From: Scylla paramamosain
Lineage: Eukaryota; Arthropoda; Malacostraca; Decapoda; Portunidae
NCBI RefSeq assembly: GCF_035594125.1
Contig: NC_087155.1
Location: 2,759,192-2,823,191, forward strand
Direction: 5' to 3'
Length of the DNA: 64,000 bases
Made by a program: the position numbers and the translations under genes. Positions 1-11,486 of this stretch are shown here, one piece after another. The notes under the pieces were generated by a model that worked only from the letters and a program-made list of their open reading frames with translations, was not told where the DNA came from and made no database searches. Position 1 is the stretch's first letter, and every line of letters begins with the position of its first letter.

Positions 1-51
<51 letters not shown>
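1..51. repeat. (TG)n microsatellite at the window edge
   Basis: Uninterrupted TG dinucleotides run from the first base and continue off the left edge, so their full length is unknown. Confidence 0.97.
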
Positions 52-57
<6 letters not shown>

Positions 58-2103
58 TCAGAGAAATCCTTTGCAAAGGAAAGATACATTGATTCCCTGT
101 TGTCTTTAATGGTTTGTAAATTAAAGAGCGTCAGTTTAACATATTGTTTGTGTGAGTGACGATCAAAAGTGATTAATTCAACAGGAGGCGATGTAACTTT
201 GGCAATGGCCTGCTGGGTTGATCACAAATAACCATCTCCCGGAATATCATAATTTGGACCGTTCTGATCAACGACTGCTTACCGGTAGCAATATGGAGCA
301 AAGATCATCAAATTTAATGTGTTATATCTCTGAAAAAAAAAAAAAAAATGTGAAAGAAATAGGAAGACTCAAAGTTTAAAACTCACATACGAGGAAAAAA
401 CTGAGAAATAAATGTGTAAACTAAAAGGTAAAAGTAGAAAAAGTAAGAGTATTGAAATGGACACACGAAAAAAATTATAAAGAATACGAGATGGACAAAA
501 GACAGGGAGAAAAAAGAGAAAGAGGAAGAATGGAGAAAAAGAGAATGCAAAAATAGACCGGAGGGAAACAGAGAGAAATGCATGAGCGAAACAAACGGGA
601 GGAGGGAAAAAAGAACAGAAAGAGAGAAAACAGAATTGTAAAAACTCTCTCCTGATAAAGGGAGCAGAGTAATCCGTCAGTCTAGGAAACAGTCTAGGAA
701 GAAACTTAACACCTGGTGGATGAAAAAGCAAGTCGCTACTAATCCCAACATTGGCACAACTACTTCTGAATTCCCGTTTTTATCCTTTTCTATTAGTTTT
801 CCATTGTAATAGAAAGGAAAAGGTCAGGCCAGTCATTAGAGAGGAGGAAGAGAGAAACAAAATATCGAGTAATGAATACGTTGCATTTCTGTTTGAGGTG
901 CGCCACGCATGAGCTTCAGTGCCTCCATCATGACTCTTCTTTATTCTTCCTGTTTTGTGAGGTTTCAACACTTTCCCTTCTCGGACCATTGGTTGCACGC
1001 CTCTCCCCCTATTCCCTCCCTCTCCCCAACGTCTCACCATCCCAGCTCGTCTAACCACCCGTCCCCTTTTCCCTGTGCCGCTTTTTTTTCTTTTTTTTTT
1101 CTTTTTTTTTTTTCTCTTCACCTTTAAACTTTTTGCCCCATTTCCTTCCTCCTAAATACTCTCCCTTGTCCCTCCGCTCCGTGCTTCCTTTCCCTTTCAA
1201 GTTACCATCGCCGCCTCTTCCTCATTCCGTCCAACAAACTCTGGGTCTGCGTCCCGCCCGTTTATCCTCCTCTTCCTGCTGCTGCTGCTGCCTCATGTAA
1301 CTTCCACTGCGGCACAAGTCAGGTTTAATTGCGTCTGTATTTCAGGTAGTTGTTCTGGAAAATCGTTACGTCGAATCATGCTCCTGGCGACCTTGACTTG
1401 AGTTGAGTTGCTCTGTATGTAACTGCCGCCAAAGTAAAACTGTTGAAAATTCATTAGTTAGCAAGCACCACCAGATTAATTACCATCTCGTGCACGTTGT
1501 AGTCAGTAATGTTTCCGTGGCCGGGCATTCAGAAGCTACTCACTGGTTAGGTACAAGGAAAGTTGTGGTATTCCAAATTCAGTGTTCTAGGCGAGTGAGT
1601 AACTTTGCTTTGTCAGATCTCACTCTTCGTAACAAATTGATCGCAAACGTTACCTCTGCTTTGCTCTTCGTATTTTGGGGAACAAGGAATACACATATAG
1701 TTAAGTTCCTTATTATATATTTTTCGAACGCGGGTGTCTTCACACAGTAGCGCGGAGTCTGGTGTCTGCATGATGGGTAATGTGTTTGATATGTAGCCAT
1801 TAATTGTGAGCAGTATATAGGCCATGTAATAGGCTCAACAGACCAGCTGGTTGTTGGTAAACATATTTTACAGACACGAGCTATTTTGTACGTTTCATAG
1901 GCTCTCCTTCTCCTCTTCCTACTTTTCATTTTCCTTCATAATTCACTTGACTATTATTTCTCCTCTTTCCCATTTACCTTTGTCAGTCTTCCTCTTGTTT
2001 CATTACACGTGCAGAAGCAATTTCAGTATTCATTAACAAGACTGTCTCCTGACAGTTTGCCACGATGAAGAGAAGAGGAGGAGGACGAGAACTCCTTGAG
2101 ACA
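52..2103. other. Anonymous intergenic sequence, no gene recognised
   Basis: Only short low-complexity reading frames are present (purine-rich 400-800, pyrimidine-rich 960-1130). I see no protein domain, splice-bounded exon, RNA gene or mobile-element signature. A short GCT run lies near 1278-1292. Confidence 0.6.
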
Positions 2104-2138
2104 CACACCTTTAGAGACAGACAGGCAGACGGTTAGAT

Positions 2139-2171
2139 AGATAGATAGATAGACAGATAGATAGATAGATA
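2139..2171. repeat. (GATA)n microsatellite
   Basis: Tandem GATA/GACA tetranucleotides, preceded from about 2104 by degenerate AGAC units. Confidence 0.9.
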
Positions 2172-2518
2172 GGCTGATTGACTTTATTGACAAATAGGAT
2201 ATGATGGATTGAATGAGTGATAGATAACATGATGAAGAATAGATGGCTTACAGACAGTTATCATCTCCCTTCACTCTCCCCATCACCCACACACTGCATC
2301 ATTTCCTTACAGTGGCTTACCGGATTCTGTATCCTGTAGCCACCTCACCCCCCACCAACCTCTGCACACTACTCTTGAGGGAGCAGCCACCTTGGTCCCC
2401 GCCATAAATCACTCGCTAATTCATTTTTGTTCCAGCCAGTCTAATCAACTCCTTGAGCCCTCAGCCTCTTTTTTTTCCGTTTAGGTTTCCAGCAAGTCTG
2501 TCGTATGGTGCTGAAGGA

Positions 2519-2623
<105 letters not shown>

Positions 2624-2678
2624 CGAACTAGGACACAAGGTCGAAGGGGCATCATCTCCATGCTGCTGCGTCTTTACG

Positions 2679-2680
<2 letters not shown>

Positions 2681-2753
<73 letters not shown>
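2681..2753. repeat. (CA)n microsatellite
   Basis: About 36 perfect CA units, 60 bases after the CT run, making a compound microsatellite locus. Confidence 0.98.
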
Positions 2754-2756
<3 letters not shown>

Positions 2757-4029
2757 CCTCGTCAGGTCTCCCCTCCACATTTTCATGAATTATTGAGGCA
2801 CGTTCTCTTCCTTTACCCCTTTCCTTTCCTTAGTTTCGCCCTGTGATCGTTTTCTTTTCGTCTCTCTTTTCGTCATCCACAAAGCACAAGCATCACGGTA
2901 CATTTCACTTTATCTTTCACCTGCTCTCAGAGCACACACTCCCTCTTCTTCGTCTCCACCTCCCTTTAGATGCTAGGATATCCACCCTCCCTGCTACCTT
3001 TTCCTGACACTTTAATCCAGCCAGTGACACCGCCACTGTGTGCTGCGAAAAAGTGGCACAATTTAAGGGAAATCTTTGTAGCTTCAAAATCCTTAACCTT
3101 TGCAGCCCAGTGTCTCGCGTCCCCTCAGCGTGGCCAAGTCCCCTCCCGCGGTGCCATTCTCTCAAATCAGCCACAACATGTCAAGGCGGACAGTCCCGGC
3201 TCCCTGCAGAGGCTTTTTGTGTTCTCACCATTTCTCTCCACCGTTGCTGCTCGCTGGCCCTTCTTCCCCCTCACACCCGCCCGGGACTGACATCACAAGT
3301 GGAAGATATAACCCATTTGCGAGAGTTTTCATGGCGACGAGGGAGCAACAGTGTGTGTAAAGGTCAATTTCCTGGACACTGGAGGCTAAAAATTGCTTCA
3401 TACTCAGGGTATTCGGCGTCACAGAAAACGGAATTTGCCGCCTGTGAGCGCCTGGCCGCCCCTTGATGGGAAGGGGGGGTATCTCAAGGCGCCCGTGCAT
3501 TGTGGCGTGGCTCGTGTGGCTGGTGGGTGCTTGCTCCTTCTTGTGAGAATGTGGCGTATACCTCTAGATTTTTTTCATGGTTTGATATTAATATGTGAGA
3601 TGCAGTACGAGATTATGTTTTCGCGTGTGTGAGAGGTTAGTTAATAGAAAAATAAATAAGTAAAAAAACTAAGTCATTGTCGTTCATTAACAAAACTAAG
3701 TAAAAAATGGTTTCAATAGGGAAGCTAAATTAATTTCAGAAATGTCTGCCTATTATTTTTCTCCACATTCCATTATAACGTTGTCTTTTGTTTGTTGTTT
3801 TTCTCATAAGCTGTTATTTAAAGATGGTGACGATGATAATGAAGAGTTTGTAACAATGTGCTTAATGATTACCGAACAAAGCAGTATTTGTACCATGAAC
3901 CTCGCGGCTAATGAGGGAAAATTGCCTTTCTTGTACACACACGAAAAGCATCAAAGGAAAGTTGAGTTGAGCCTCTCTTGTGGAAAATAGATAAATAAGT
4001 AAATAAATTCTTATGGTCTGTCACATTCC
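2754..4029. other. Anonymous sequence, no gene recognised
   Basis: Overlapping frames of 60-140 codons occur on both strands at 2917-3632. None shows a domain, signal peptide or composition typical of a conserved protein, and splice-bounded extensions are not convincing. The stretch 3640-4029 is A+T-rich with nothing recognisable. Confidence 0.5.
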
Positions 4030-4106
4030 TAGTTTATTCATTCATCTGTTTATTTATTTATTTATCTATTTGTTATTCATTTATTTATTTATTTATTCAT
4101 TCATCT
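4030..4106. repeat. (TTTA)n / (TTCA)n microsatellite
   Basis: Imperfect tandem tetranucleotides of TTTA type with TTCA variants at both ends. Confidence 0.85.
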
Positions 4107-4380
4107 ATTCAATTTACAGAGTCTATAATGAGCCAATACGATCTGTGTAAGGTTTTCCATAATATCATAATTCCTGATAACAAAGCACGTTCAATATTCG
4201 TATATAATGTCACCCGATACGCATTTTTGTCATTATAGTCATTAAAACCCTCCACAGTCCATGCATGCAAAGCTGCACTTGGCTAAAAATATATTTCAGT
4301 GCAGCACATTACACGTGAGTGTTTAATGTCATTATCATTCATATTAGTAGTTATCATTTTCATGAGTGTTATTACCGTAG

Positions 4381-4471
4381 CTACTATTACTACTACTTCT
4401 ACTACTACTACTACTACTACTGCTACTACTACTACTACTACTACTACTATTACTACTACTACTACTACTAC
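4381..4471. repeat. (CTA)n microsatellite
   Basis: About 30 CTA units with rare substitutions. It abuts the truncated end of LINE fragment A1. Confidence 0.95.
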
Positions 4472-4473
4472 GA

Positions 4474-4745
4474 ACAAAAAATAACGGATTCAAACTTGAA
4501 AATAAGTTAGGTTTAAGAAAACGAGAGGAAGGAATTAGTTCTGAAATAGAGTGGTAGATGAATGGAACGGGCTCATTAATCAAACTGTTGGTACTAAGCT
4601 TCAGAAAATTATAAGAATGTATGGATAGTGATGATACACGAAAATAAGTAAATACTGTATGTATGTTTCATAGGGTGACTGTTACGTGTTGGCTTGTTGG
4701 CTTCTTCCAGCTTCCCTTGTTCTCTTATGTTCGTGTGTTCTTATT
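4474..4745 (+). mobile_element. CR1-like LINE (family A), 3'-terminal fragment A1
   Basis: This 270-bp segment is a diverged copy of the last part of the LINE that follows it. It matches the end of that element's ORF (around 6413-6592) and its 3' UTR, including the GTTTCATA...GACTG..ACGTGT and GCTTCTTCCAGCTTCCC blocks, and ends in TTATGTTC-type tail repeats. The upstream end stops at a (CTA)n run, consistent with 5' truncation during target-primed reverse transcription. The frame is broken and nothing functional remains. Confidence 0.75.
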
Positions 4746-6592
4746 AAGGGCAGGTGAGGAAGTTTTAAGGACACAGTATAATGAATTAGTTAGAACAGTC
4801 AGGAAGTTAACGAGGAAAGCTAAGGACAATTATGAATTAAAGGTAGCCAGCCAGGCGAAGACGGACCCCAAGGGATTTTATCAGGTATACAGGACGAAAA
4901 ATAAGGATACTGTAGGTCCATTAAAGGCAGCAGATGGGGAGCTGGTTAGTTCTGGGGAGGAGATTAGTAAACTTCTGAATGATTATTTTTTAACTGTCTT
5001 CACTCAGGAAAACATGCAGGATATGCCAGATAGTGAACAGGTGTTTAGAGCAGATGAGTATGAGAAGCTGACGGATATTTCCATAACTAGGGAGATAGTG
5101 GAGCAGGAGATAGATAGGCTAAAAAAGTTCAAGTCACCAGGACCTGATGAAATATATCCCAGAGTACTGAAGGAATGTAAAAAGATTATTAGTGAGCCGT
5201 TAGTTTCTGTCTTTAGGAAATCACTGGAGTCGGGTGAGGTACCAGAAATGTGGAGGCAGGCTAATGTAGTACCCATCTTTAAGAAAGGGGATAAGACTTT
5301 AGCGTCTAATTATAGACCTGTCAGCTTAACTTCAGTTGTAGGTAAAATGTTAGAGTCAATAATAGCCAGGAACATTAGGGAACATTTAGACAAACATAAC
5401 TTGATAAATCAGTCACAGCATGGCTTCACGAAGGGGAAGTCTTGCCTGACAAACTTGTTAAGTTTTTACAGTAAGGTGTACGAGGCAGTAGATAATGGTG
5501 ATAGTTATGATATCTTATATCTGGACTTTAGTAAAGCATTCGACAAGGTGCCCCATCAAAGGCTCCTGAGAAAGGTTAGGGCGCACGGGATAGATGGGAA
5601 GGTGTTAGGTTGGATAGGGTCATGGCTTGGTAACAGGCGACAGAGAGTGCTAATAAACGGCTCGAAATCCGAGTGGGGTCATGTCATTAGTGGGGTGCCA
5701 CAGGGATCAGTATTAGGGCCATTATTATTTCTAATATATATCAATGACTTGGATAGTGGAATTAGTAGCGATGTTAGTAAATTTGCGGATGACACAAAGA
5801 TAGGTAGATTAATTAGGTCAGAAGCGGATGCCATCGCCTTGCAGACAGACTTAGATAGAATGAATGAATGGACGGATAGATGGCAAATGCAATTTAATAT
5901 CGATAAATGCAAAGTCCTTAGCGTAGGTAGAGGAAACCCACACAATAGGTACACATTAAACACCCAAACTCTGGTAGGTACAGGGTACGAGAAAGATTTA
6001 GGAGTTGTAGTTAGCTCTGAACTCCGTCTAGGGAAACAATGCATAGAAGCCAGAAACAAGGCAAATAGGGTACTAGGATTCATTTTTAGGAGTGTTAAAA
6101 GTAGAAGGCCGGAAGTAATATTAAAGTTATACTTGGCGCTGGTCAGACCTCATCTAGACTACGCTGTGCAGTTCTGGTCCCCACATTACAGGAAAGATAT
6201 AGGTCTATTAGAATCAGTAGAGGAGAATGACTAAAAGGATACAGGGGATGAGGAGTATTCCTTACGAAGCGAGGTTGAAGCGGTTAAATTTACATTCTCT
6301 AGAGAGACGTAGGTTAAGAGGGGACCTGATAGAAGTCTTTAAGTGGTATAAGGGTTATAACAAGGGAGATGTAAGCAAAATTCTTAGGATCAGCAACCAG
6401 GGTAGAACAAGAAATAACGGGTTCAAGCTTGAAAAATTTAGGTTTAGGAAGGAGATAGGAAAAAATTGGTTCTCGAATAGAGTGGTAGATGAGTGGAACG
6501 GACTCAGTAATCATGTAGTTAGTGCTAGGACACTAGAGAGCTTTAAGAGAAGATTAGACAAGTTTATGGATGGGGATAACAGATGGAAATAG
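4746..6592 (+). pseudogene. Reverse transcriptase ORF of LINE A2, one frameshift
   Basis: RNA-directed DNA polymerase of an APE-type non-LTR retrotransposon. Visible in order: SPGPDEIYPRVL (near 5137), NYRPVSL (near 5310), QHGFTKGKSCLTNL (near 5415), the catalytic block YLDFSKAFDKVPHQ (near 5518), GVPQGSVLGPLLFLIYINDL (near 5695) and the active-site FADD at 5782-5793. The C-terminal domain follows, with LVRPHLDYAVQFW near 6140. The frame runs open to a stop at 6234. Relative to family spacing about two bases appear lost near 6215, and the rest of the domain (from MTKRIQGMRSIPYE, 6227 on) is in another frame, ending at 6592. The codons at 4663-4745 in front belong to fragment A1 and are not native N-terminus. 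The copy is inactive: no endonuclease and a frameshift. Confidence 0.88.
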
Positions 6593-6685
6593 GTAGGAGT
6601 GTTTCATACAGGGACTGCCACGTGTAAGCCTGGTCGCTTCTTGCAGCTTCCCTTATTTCTTATGTTCTTATGTTCTTATGTTATG
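4746..6685 (+). mobile_element. CR1-like LINE (family A), 5'-truncated copy A2
   Basis: The copy holds most of a reverse transcriptase ORF, the C-terminal region, a short 3' UTR and a tail of direct 8-bp TTATGTTC repeats (about 6659-6682). Tandem 8-mers at the 3' end are characteristic of CR1-type elements. The endonuclease and any ORF1 are missing, so the 5' end is truncated. It joins fragment A1 on the left and a (CTA)n run on the right. The clade assignment (CR1/L2 group) rests on motifs and tail, not on a phylogeny. Confidence 0.85.
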
Positions 6686-6724
<39 letters not shown>

Positions 6725-6765
6725 GACTACTACTGCAGCTGCTGCTGCTGCTTCTGCTGCTGTAC
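6686..6765. repeat. (CTA)n followed by (GCT)n microsatellite
   Basis: About 13 CTA units grade through CGA/CAG into a short GCT-rich run, directly after the LINE A2 tail. Confidence 0.9.
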
Positions 6766-6976
6766 AACTATCATATACTTTTCTCCCTTAATCGTACTCT
6801 AAAAATAAGCGCGAACGGTATCAAGTTAAGAAGGAAAGGTAACGCAGCTTACAGTTCACTATAAAATCCTACATAAGAGAGAACAGTAGAGCAACATTCA
6901 TAGCTATTCAGAATGGAAATACTTTGATTTTTGTCTCGTTTTTCTACATCCTTTGAAATTCCTTTTTATCAGCGGA

Positions 6977-7010
<34 letters not shown>

Positions 7011-7226
7011 TTACCTAGTTGTCGTATACAAGACCTGAGCTACACTTGTGCTCTCCTATCGGTATTATGACTTCTTATCTATATTTGTCCTTTTCTTCCT
7101 TTCTTTAAGTGGGTGTGTAGGCAATCTGGGCTCAGGTGCGTTTGGACATCATTACATGATTAAGTATGTATTTAGGAAAGAGATGCCTTTGTTTTATTTA
7201 TATATTGCTTTACTCATAGTTGATAG

Positions 7227-7228
<2 letters not shown>
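6766..7228. other. Anonymous sequence with a short (GT)n run
   Basis: No gene is seen. A (GT)n run of about 15 units lies near 6979-7008. Confidence 0.6.
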
Positions 7229-7258
<30 letters not shown>

Positions 7259-7262
7259 AACA

Positions 7263-7309
<47 letters not shown>

Positions 7310-7353
7310 CACTACTGCTACTACTTTCTACAACAACAACAACAACAACAACA

Positions 7354-7414
<61 letters not shown>

Positions 7415-7493
7415 ATGCTACTACTACTACTACTACTACTAGTAGTAGTAGTATTAGTAGTAGTAGTAGTACTTCTACTACTACTAATGCTGC

Positions 7494-7534
<41 letters not shown>

Positions 7535-7567
7535 CTTCTGCTTCTGCTACTACTACTACTACTACTG

Positions 7568-7627
<60 letters not shown>
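7229..7627. repeat. Composite trinucleotide mosaic (CTA, CAA, AGT, GCT)
   Basis: A 400-bp run of trinucleotides: CTA, a CAA block near 7330-7353, CTA again, an AGT block at about 7440-7471 (the reverse complement of CTA), a GCT block near 7488-7546 and finally CTA. Period 3 keeps all frames open, so the Leu, Tyr, Thr and Ala homopolymer frames here are artefacts. Confidence 0.95.
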
Positions 7628-7631
<4 letters not shown>

Positions 7632-8519
7632 AAGAAGTAAATGATTCTCGCAGGGAAGCCACAGAACGCCTGACTTCTGATATCTCTAATATTTCTGATT
7701 GGGGCAGAGCAAACTTAGTATTGTTCAATGCCTCAAAAACTCAATTCCTCCATCTATCAACTCGACACAACCTTCCAGACAACTATCCCCTCTTCTTCAA
7801 TGACACTCAACTGTCTCCCTCTTCTACACTGAACATCCTCAGTCTGTCCTTTACTTATAATCTGAACTGGAAACTTCACATCTCATCTCTAGCTAAAAGA
7901 GCTTCTATGAAGTTAGGTGTTCTGAGATATCCCCGCCAGTTCTTCTCACCTCCCCAGCTGCTAACTCTGTACAGAGGCCTTATCCGTTCATGTATGAAAT
8001 ATGCTTTACATATATTGTTGGGTGGGGGGCTTCCTCTCGTACCACTATTTTAGACAGGATGGAATCAAAAGCTTTTCATCTTAGCAATTCCTCTAACTGA
8101 CTGTCTTCAGCTTCTCTCTCGTCGCCGCAATGTTGCATCTCTAGCTGTCTTCTACCGCTATTTTCATGCCAACTGCTCTTCTGATCTTGCTAACTGCATG
8201 CCTCCCCTCTTCCCGCGGCCTCACTTCTTTCTCTCACCCCTATTCTGTCCACCTCTCTAATACAAGAATTAACCAGTATTCTCAATCATTCATCCCTTTC
8301 TCTGGTAAACTCAGGAACTCCCTGCCTACTTCTGTATTTCCACCTTCCTATGACTTGAACTCTTTCAAGAGGGAGGTTTCAAGACACTTATCCTGTAATT
8401 TTTGACTAACGCTTTCGACTCTGTTCGGAGACCGGCACCTTGGTGGGCCTTTTATATTTATTGCAGATGTGTTACCCTTGGCCGGTGCCCCTCCTACATA
8501 AAAAAAGATAAAAAGAAAG
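7628..8519 (+). mobile_element. LINE family B (APE-type non-LTR), 3' fragment B1
   Basis: This corresponds to the C-terminal part of the family B RT ORF plus the 3' UTR. The frame starting at the CTA boundary reads SRREATERLTSDISNISDWG, then LVLFNASKTQFLHLSTRHN, to a stop near 8053. The C-terminal tail continues in another frame at 8166-8405 ([20 protein letters not shown]). The 3' UTR ends in GGCCGGTGCCCCTCCTACAT plus an A-rich tail. It is 5'-truncated exactly at the trinucleotide mosaic. The same sequence recurs in inverse orientation at 11487-12410. Confidence 0.88.
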
Positions 8520-9760
8520 ACCCAAAAAGATAACTCTCTGCTTTATTTCCTACATTGTACATTTTTCCTAGCCAGAATATAATAATAAGGAATACACGAG
8601 TATAAGTAAAAAATGAGACGCTGATTCTTAGGCGAGTAAAGAATAACGTTAGGGCAGTGTGCACTTGGTCGAAGATCTAGGCAGCTGTCTGGATCATTCT
8701 CATCAATTAATTAAATGAAGAGAACTGTTAATACTCTCAGATCATTTGTCATTGTCTAGTGAGAGTCATTAGTGAGCTAATTGTGTTATGGCCCGCTGGT
8801 CTTCACGGCAAGGGTTACTTATGCGTGAGGTGCTGTGGCGGCTGATGGAGTTTCCTTCACGTTGTAATCGAAATGCTGCCCTTCCAATGTTTTTTTTTTT
8901 TTTTCATTATATTGTGGATAGAAAAGTGTGCAGTAACAGTAACAGTGTTATTGTTGTTGTTGTTGTTGTTACTATTTTATATGTGTGTTTGAAGAAGACC
9001 AGCAAATGCAAAGAAAAAAAAAAAGCGACACATTCGGCTGTCAAAAAGGTAAAATTGAAAGCGTTGTGTGTCGCGGCATCGCAATATTTGCCTCCATCTT
9101 ATTCAGTGCACGACGGGTAAATTAATTTTGTGGCTCACATTTGAAACTTATAATGTGCAGATTGATTTCCGAAATAAAAGAGAAAACTGAAACTGGAGAT
9201 CTTTTGGAAATAACAGAACAAATTAAAACTTTTGATAAAAATCTTCTTTCGTGCGTGTGATATTCCGACCGTGTTAATTAAGGATATACTTGCTCCCCGG
9301 CATCACACTTGCCACCAACACTGATCGCCCTTCCATCGCCTCTAATTGGAGTGTTTGGAGAGCGTCTCAGATCTTTTATACCGCCTCACTAAACCTTCGG
9401 CAGCCTTTCTCTTCCGATTTTTTTTTTTTTTTTTTTACATTCCCTTGTGAAGAGGCTCTGTCCGGGATATTTTACTTTGCTTGGATTTTAGATCAGTATT
9501 TGTCAGTATGCTGTTTTGAAGTAAATTAAGTCTGTAATCCTCAACCTTGTGTGTGTGTGTGTGTGTGTGTGTGTGGACACTGGAGAGTGGAGGGAATATT
9601 GTAAGAGTCAGTTAAATTCATGCCACAATTTTAATATCGGATCAATTCATTTTCTGCTAAACCTTTACTGTTTACAATGTTACAATATCTTGACAAATAT
9701 GAAGTATATATGACATGTTACAAATGAGTATTTCATTGCTAACATGCAACGAGGGTGGAT

Positions 9761-9820
<60 letters not shown>

Positions 9821-10713
9821 AGAATCGTTTCCTTTTATGTTAAGTGCTTCATATCTGTCTCGTTACAGTAACGTACGATAATGATAATTTCACCCTTGTT
9901 TTACAGATGCCTGTGTATAATTTGCAGATACACCACTAGTTTTAACATATTTGAATTCTTGCCTTAAAATAATGAAAAGTTGTACGAAGGAAACAAGATA
10001 TGAAGCGAATATTTTTGAGGATTGGAGACCGCACAACGAGCTAGTTGGAGCTACTGACGCTTTGTTAACCCTGAAATGACCACCCACCCTCATCCCTTCC
10101 TCCCTTCTCTCCTGGTTGAGCAAGATGGACTAGAAATTAGGACCTGACTATGATATTCTCTGTTCTGCAACAGTAGACTATGGGCACCAGTTGTTTATAA
10201 GCCTGGATGTGTTTATGTTGAAAACGGATAGCAGTGACTAAACTCGATTACTAAGTCTGACGAGGCATGTGCGCATTCAGTAAGGTTTGCCATCACGATA
10301 AGTTTCACCAACTAGATAAAGATGGTTTATGTGATATCCACCTGGTACTAAAGCCACCTTGCGCTGCACTAAGTAATCATATGATAAGTTAGCTACAAGA
10401 AGATGCTCCTAAATCATAGAAATTTAAGTTGTTGATCGAAGAAAATAATATATTGGTGGTATGTACGAGCAACAGACCAGCGAGGATGAGAAATGGTGCG
10501 TGGCAGTGGTGAGTGGTGACCCTGGCCAGTCTTTGCTGGGGTGGTGCGTGAGGCAGAGTGATGCAGGGCGCGCTGGTGCCTGTGAAGGACTTTTGGCACA
10601 GAAATTTCGTATCGTCAGCATTGAGAGTATTTCAAATCCATTGTATAGTTGATAAGAATAAGTGGCTACAAACTGGCTATAGATGGTGTTTTTTTTTTTT
10701 CTTGTTGTCTTGC
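8520..10713. other. Anonymous sequence with minor microsatellites
   Basis: No gene, RNA or element is recognised. Minor repeats: (GTT)n near 8941-8970, (GT)n near 9550-9574, and adjoining (CT)n / (CA)n near 9764-9820. The reading frames are short and lack domain motifs. Confidence 0.55.
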
Positions 10714-10770
10714 AGAGGGTGTCACGTATAGGTCTACTAGCTTCTTGCAGCTTTCCTTATGTTCTTATGG
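10714..10770 (+). mobile_element. CR1-like LINE (family A) tail fragment A3
   Basis: About 57 bp match the extreme 3' end of LINE A2: GGGTGTCACGT, then the shared block CTTCTTGCAGCTT, then CCTTATGTTCTTATG. Only the 3' UTR tail is present, which is severe 5' truncation. Confidence 0.7.
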
Positions 10771-10805
10771 TCTTTAAATAGGGAGAAACATGGCATGAGT
10801 TCGGA

Positions 10806-10819
10806 AGTGTGTGTGTGTA
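10806..10819. repeat. (GT)n on the 3' side of the SINE
   Basis: A short GT run immediately before the (TAA)-rich SINE tail. With the GT run at 11246-11282 it brackets the SINE. Confidence 0.85.
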
Positions 10820-11242
10820 ATAATAGTAATAATTATAAATAATAATGATAATTATAATTGATAATAATAATATCCGGTTTATTAATCTTGCAGCCTTATA
10901 GCTGAAAGTCCACATATTGCGTACTTATACAGTAATACACATACACATTTAACCTTAAGGAAGTATGTTACAAGTTGATACTTTGGGTGCCAGATGGCGC
11001 CGGTCAGCCTGGTAGACTAGGCACAGGATAGTCAGGTCACCCCTGTGTATTTTTCTATTCAGAGTTTGTTTATCCTACCTAGCTGCGGGTCACTAATTCC
11101 GATTTACACCAGGTACCTAATCACTGCCAGGTGAGCAGTGGCTACACTGCAAAGAAGTCCACCCAAAGACTTCTAACCTTACCCAGAATTCGAACCTGAG
11201 TCCTCCCGAGTATGAATCAGGCGTACCAACCACTGCGCTACC

Positions 11243-11245
<3 letters not shown>
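10816..11245 (-). mobile_element. tRNA-derived SINE with LINE-like 3' tail
   Basis: Read on the minus strand, the head starts at 11245. It carries a pol III A box (TAGCGCAGTGG, 11240-11230) and a B box (GGTTCGAATTC, 11196-11186). Between them a 5-bp stem closes a 7-base loop with CAT in the anticodon position (11214-11212), so the source may be an elongator tRNA-Met. A ~300-bp tRNA-unrelated body follows. The 3' end reads CTGC..AAG..AATAAACC and then a degenerate (ATT)n tail. That last block resembles the 3' end of LINE C (57085-57135), and both elements lie inside (GT)n. No protein is encoded. pol III transcription is inferred from the boxes. Confidence 0.75.

Positions 11246-11282
<37 letters not shown>
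11246..11282. repeat. (GT)n on the 5' side of the SINE
   Basis: About 18 GT units directly abut the tRNA-like head of the SINE. Confidence 0.95.
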
Positions 11283-11284
<2 letters not shown>

Positions 11285-11365
11285 TCTGACTTGAATGTAG
11301 CACATTCCCTAAATGTAAGCTAGTTTAGTGTGCAAATGTACTCCTGACATTACTTGAAACGTATC

Positions 11366-11486
11366 TTTTTAAGTGTTTTATTTTGCATGTTAGGCACGTA
11401 AACTCTAAAAAGCATAAAAAGTACCAAATATGGAAATAGAAAACATTACCAAAAAACGTGTCTATTAAGTATTTCTTAGCTTATTA
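11366..11486 (+). repeat. Left edge of the ~96-bp satellite
   Basis: One d-type monomer (TTAGGCACGTAAAC, AAAAAGCAT, ATATGGAAATAG, ATTACCAAAAAACGTGTCT) and the first ~25 bases of an e-type monomer precede the LINE B2 insertion. The remainder of the e-type monomer resumes at 14577, so the LINE interrupts the array. Confidence 0.8.

Noticed and set aside
3038..3500. Possible coding exon with frames of 86-142 codons on both strands
   Set aside because: No frame has recognisable domains. Several overlapping frames of similar length in G+C-richer DNA are expected by chance, and no splice-bounded extension is convincing.
7048..8053. Long Leu/Tyr/Thr/Ala homopolymer proteins
   Set aside because: They are translations of the trinucleotide mosaic. 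The real coding content starts at 7628 and belongs to LINE B1. The same applies at 45519-46369.
10461..10652. Short frame with GDPGQSLLGWCVRQ
   Set aside because: 63 codons, no upstream or downstream exon, no domain; opposite-strand frames are equally open.
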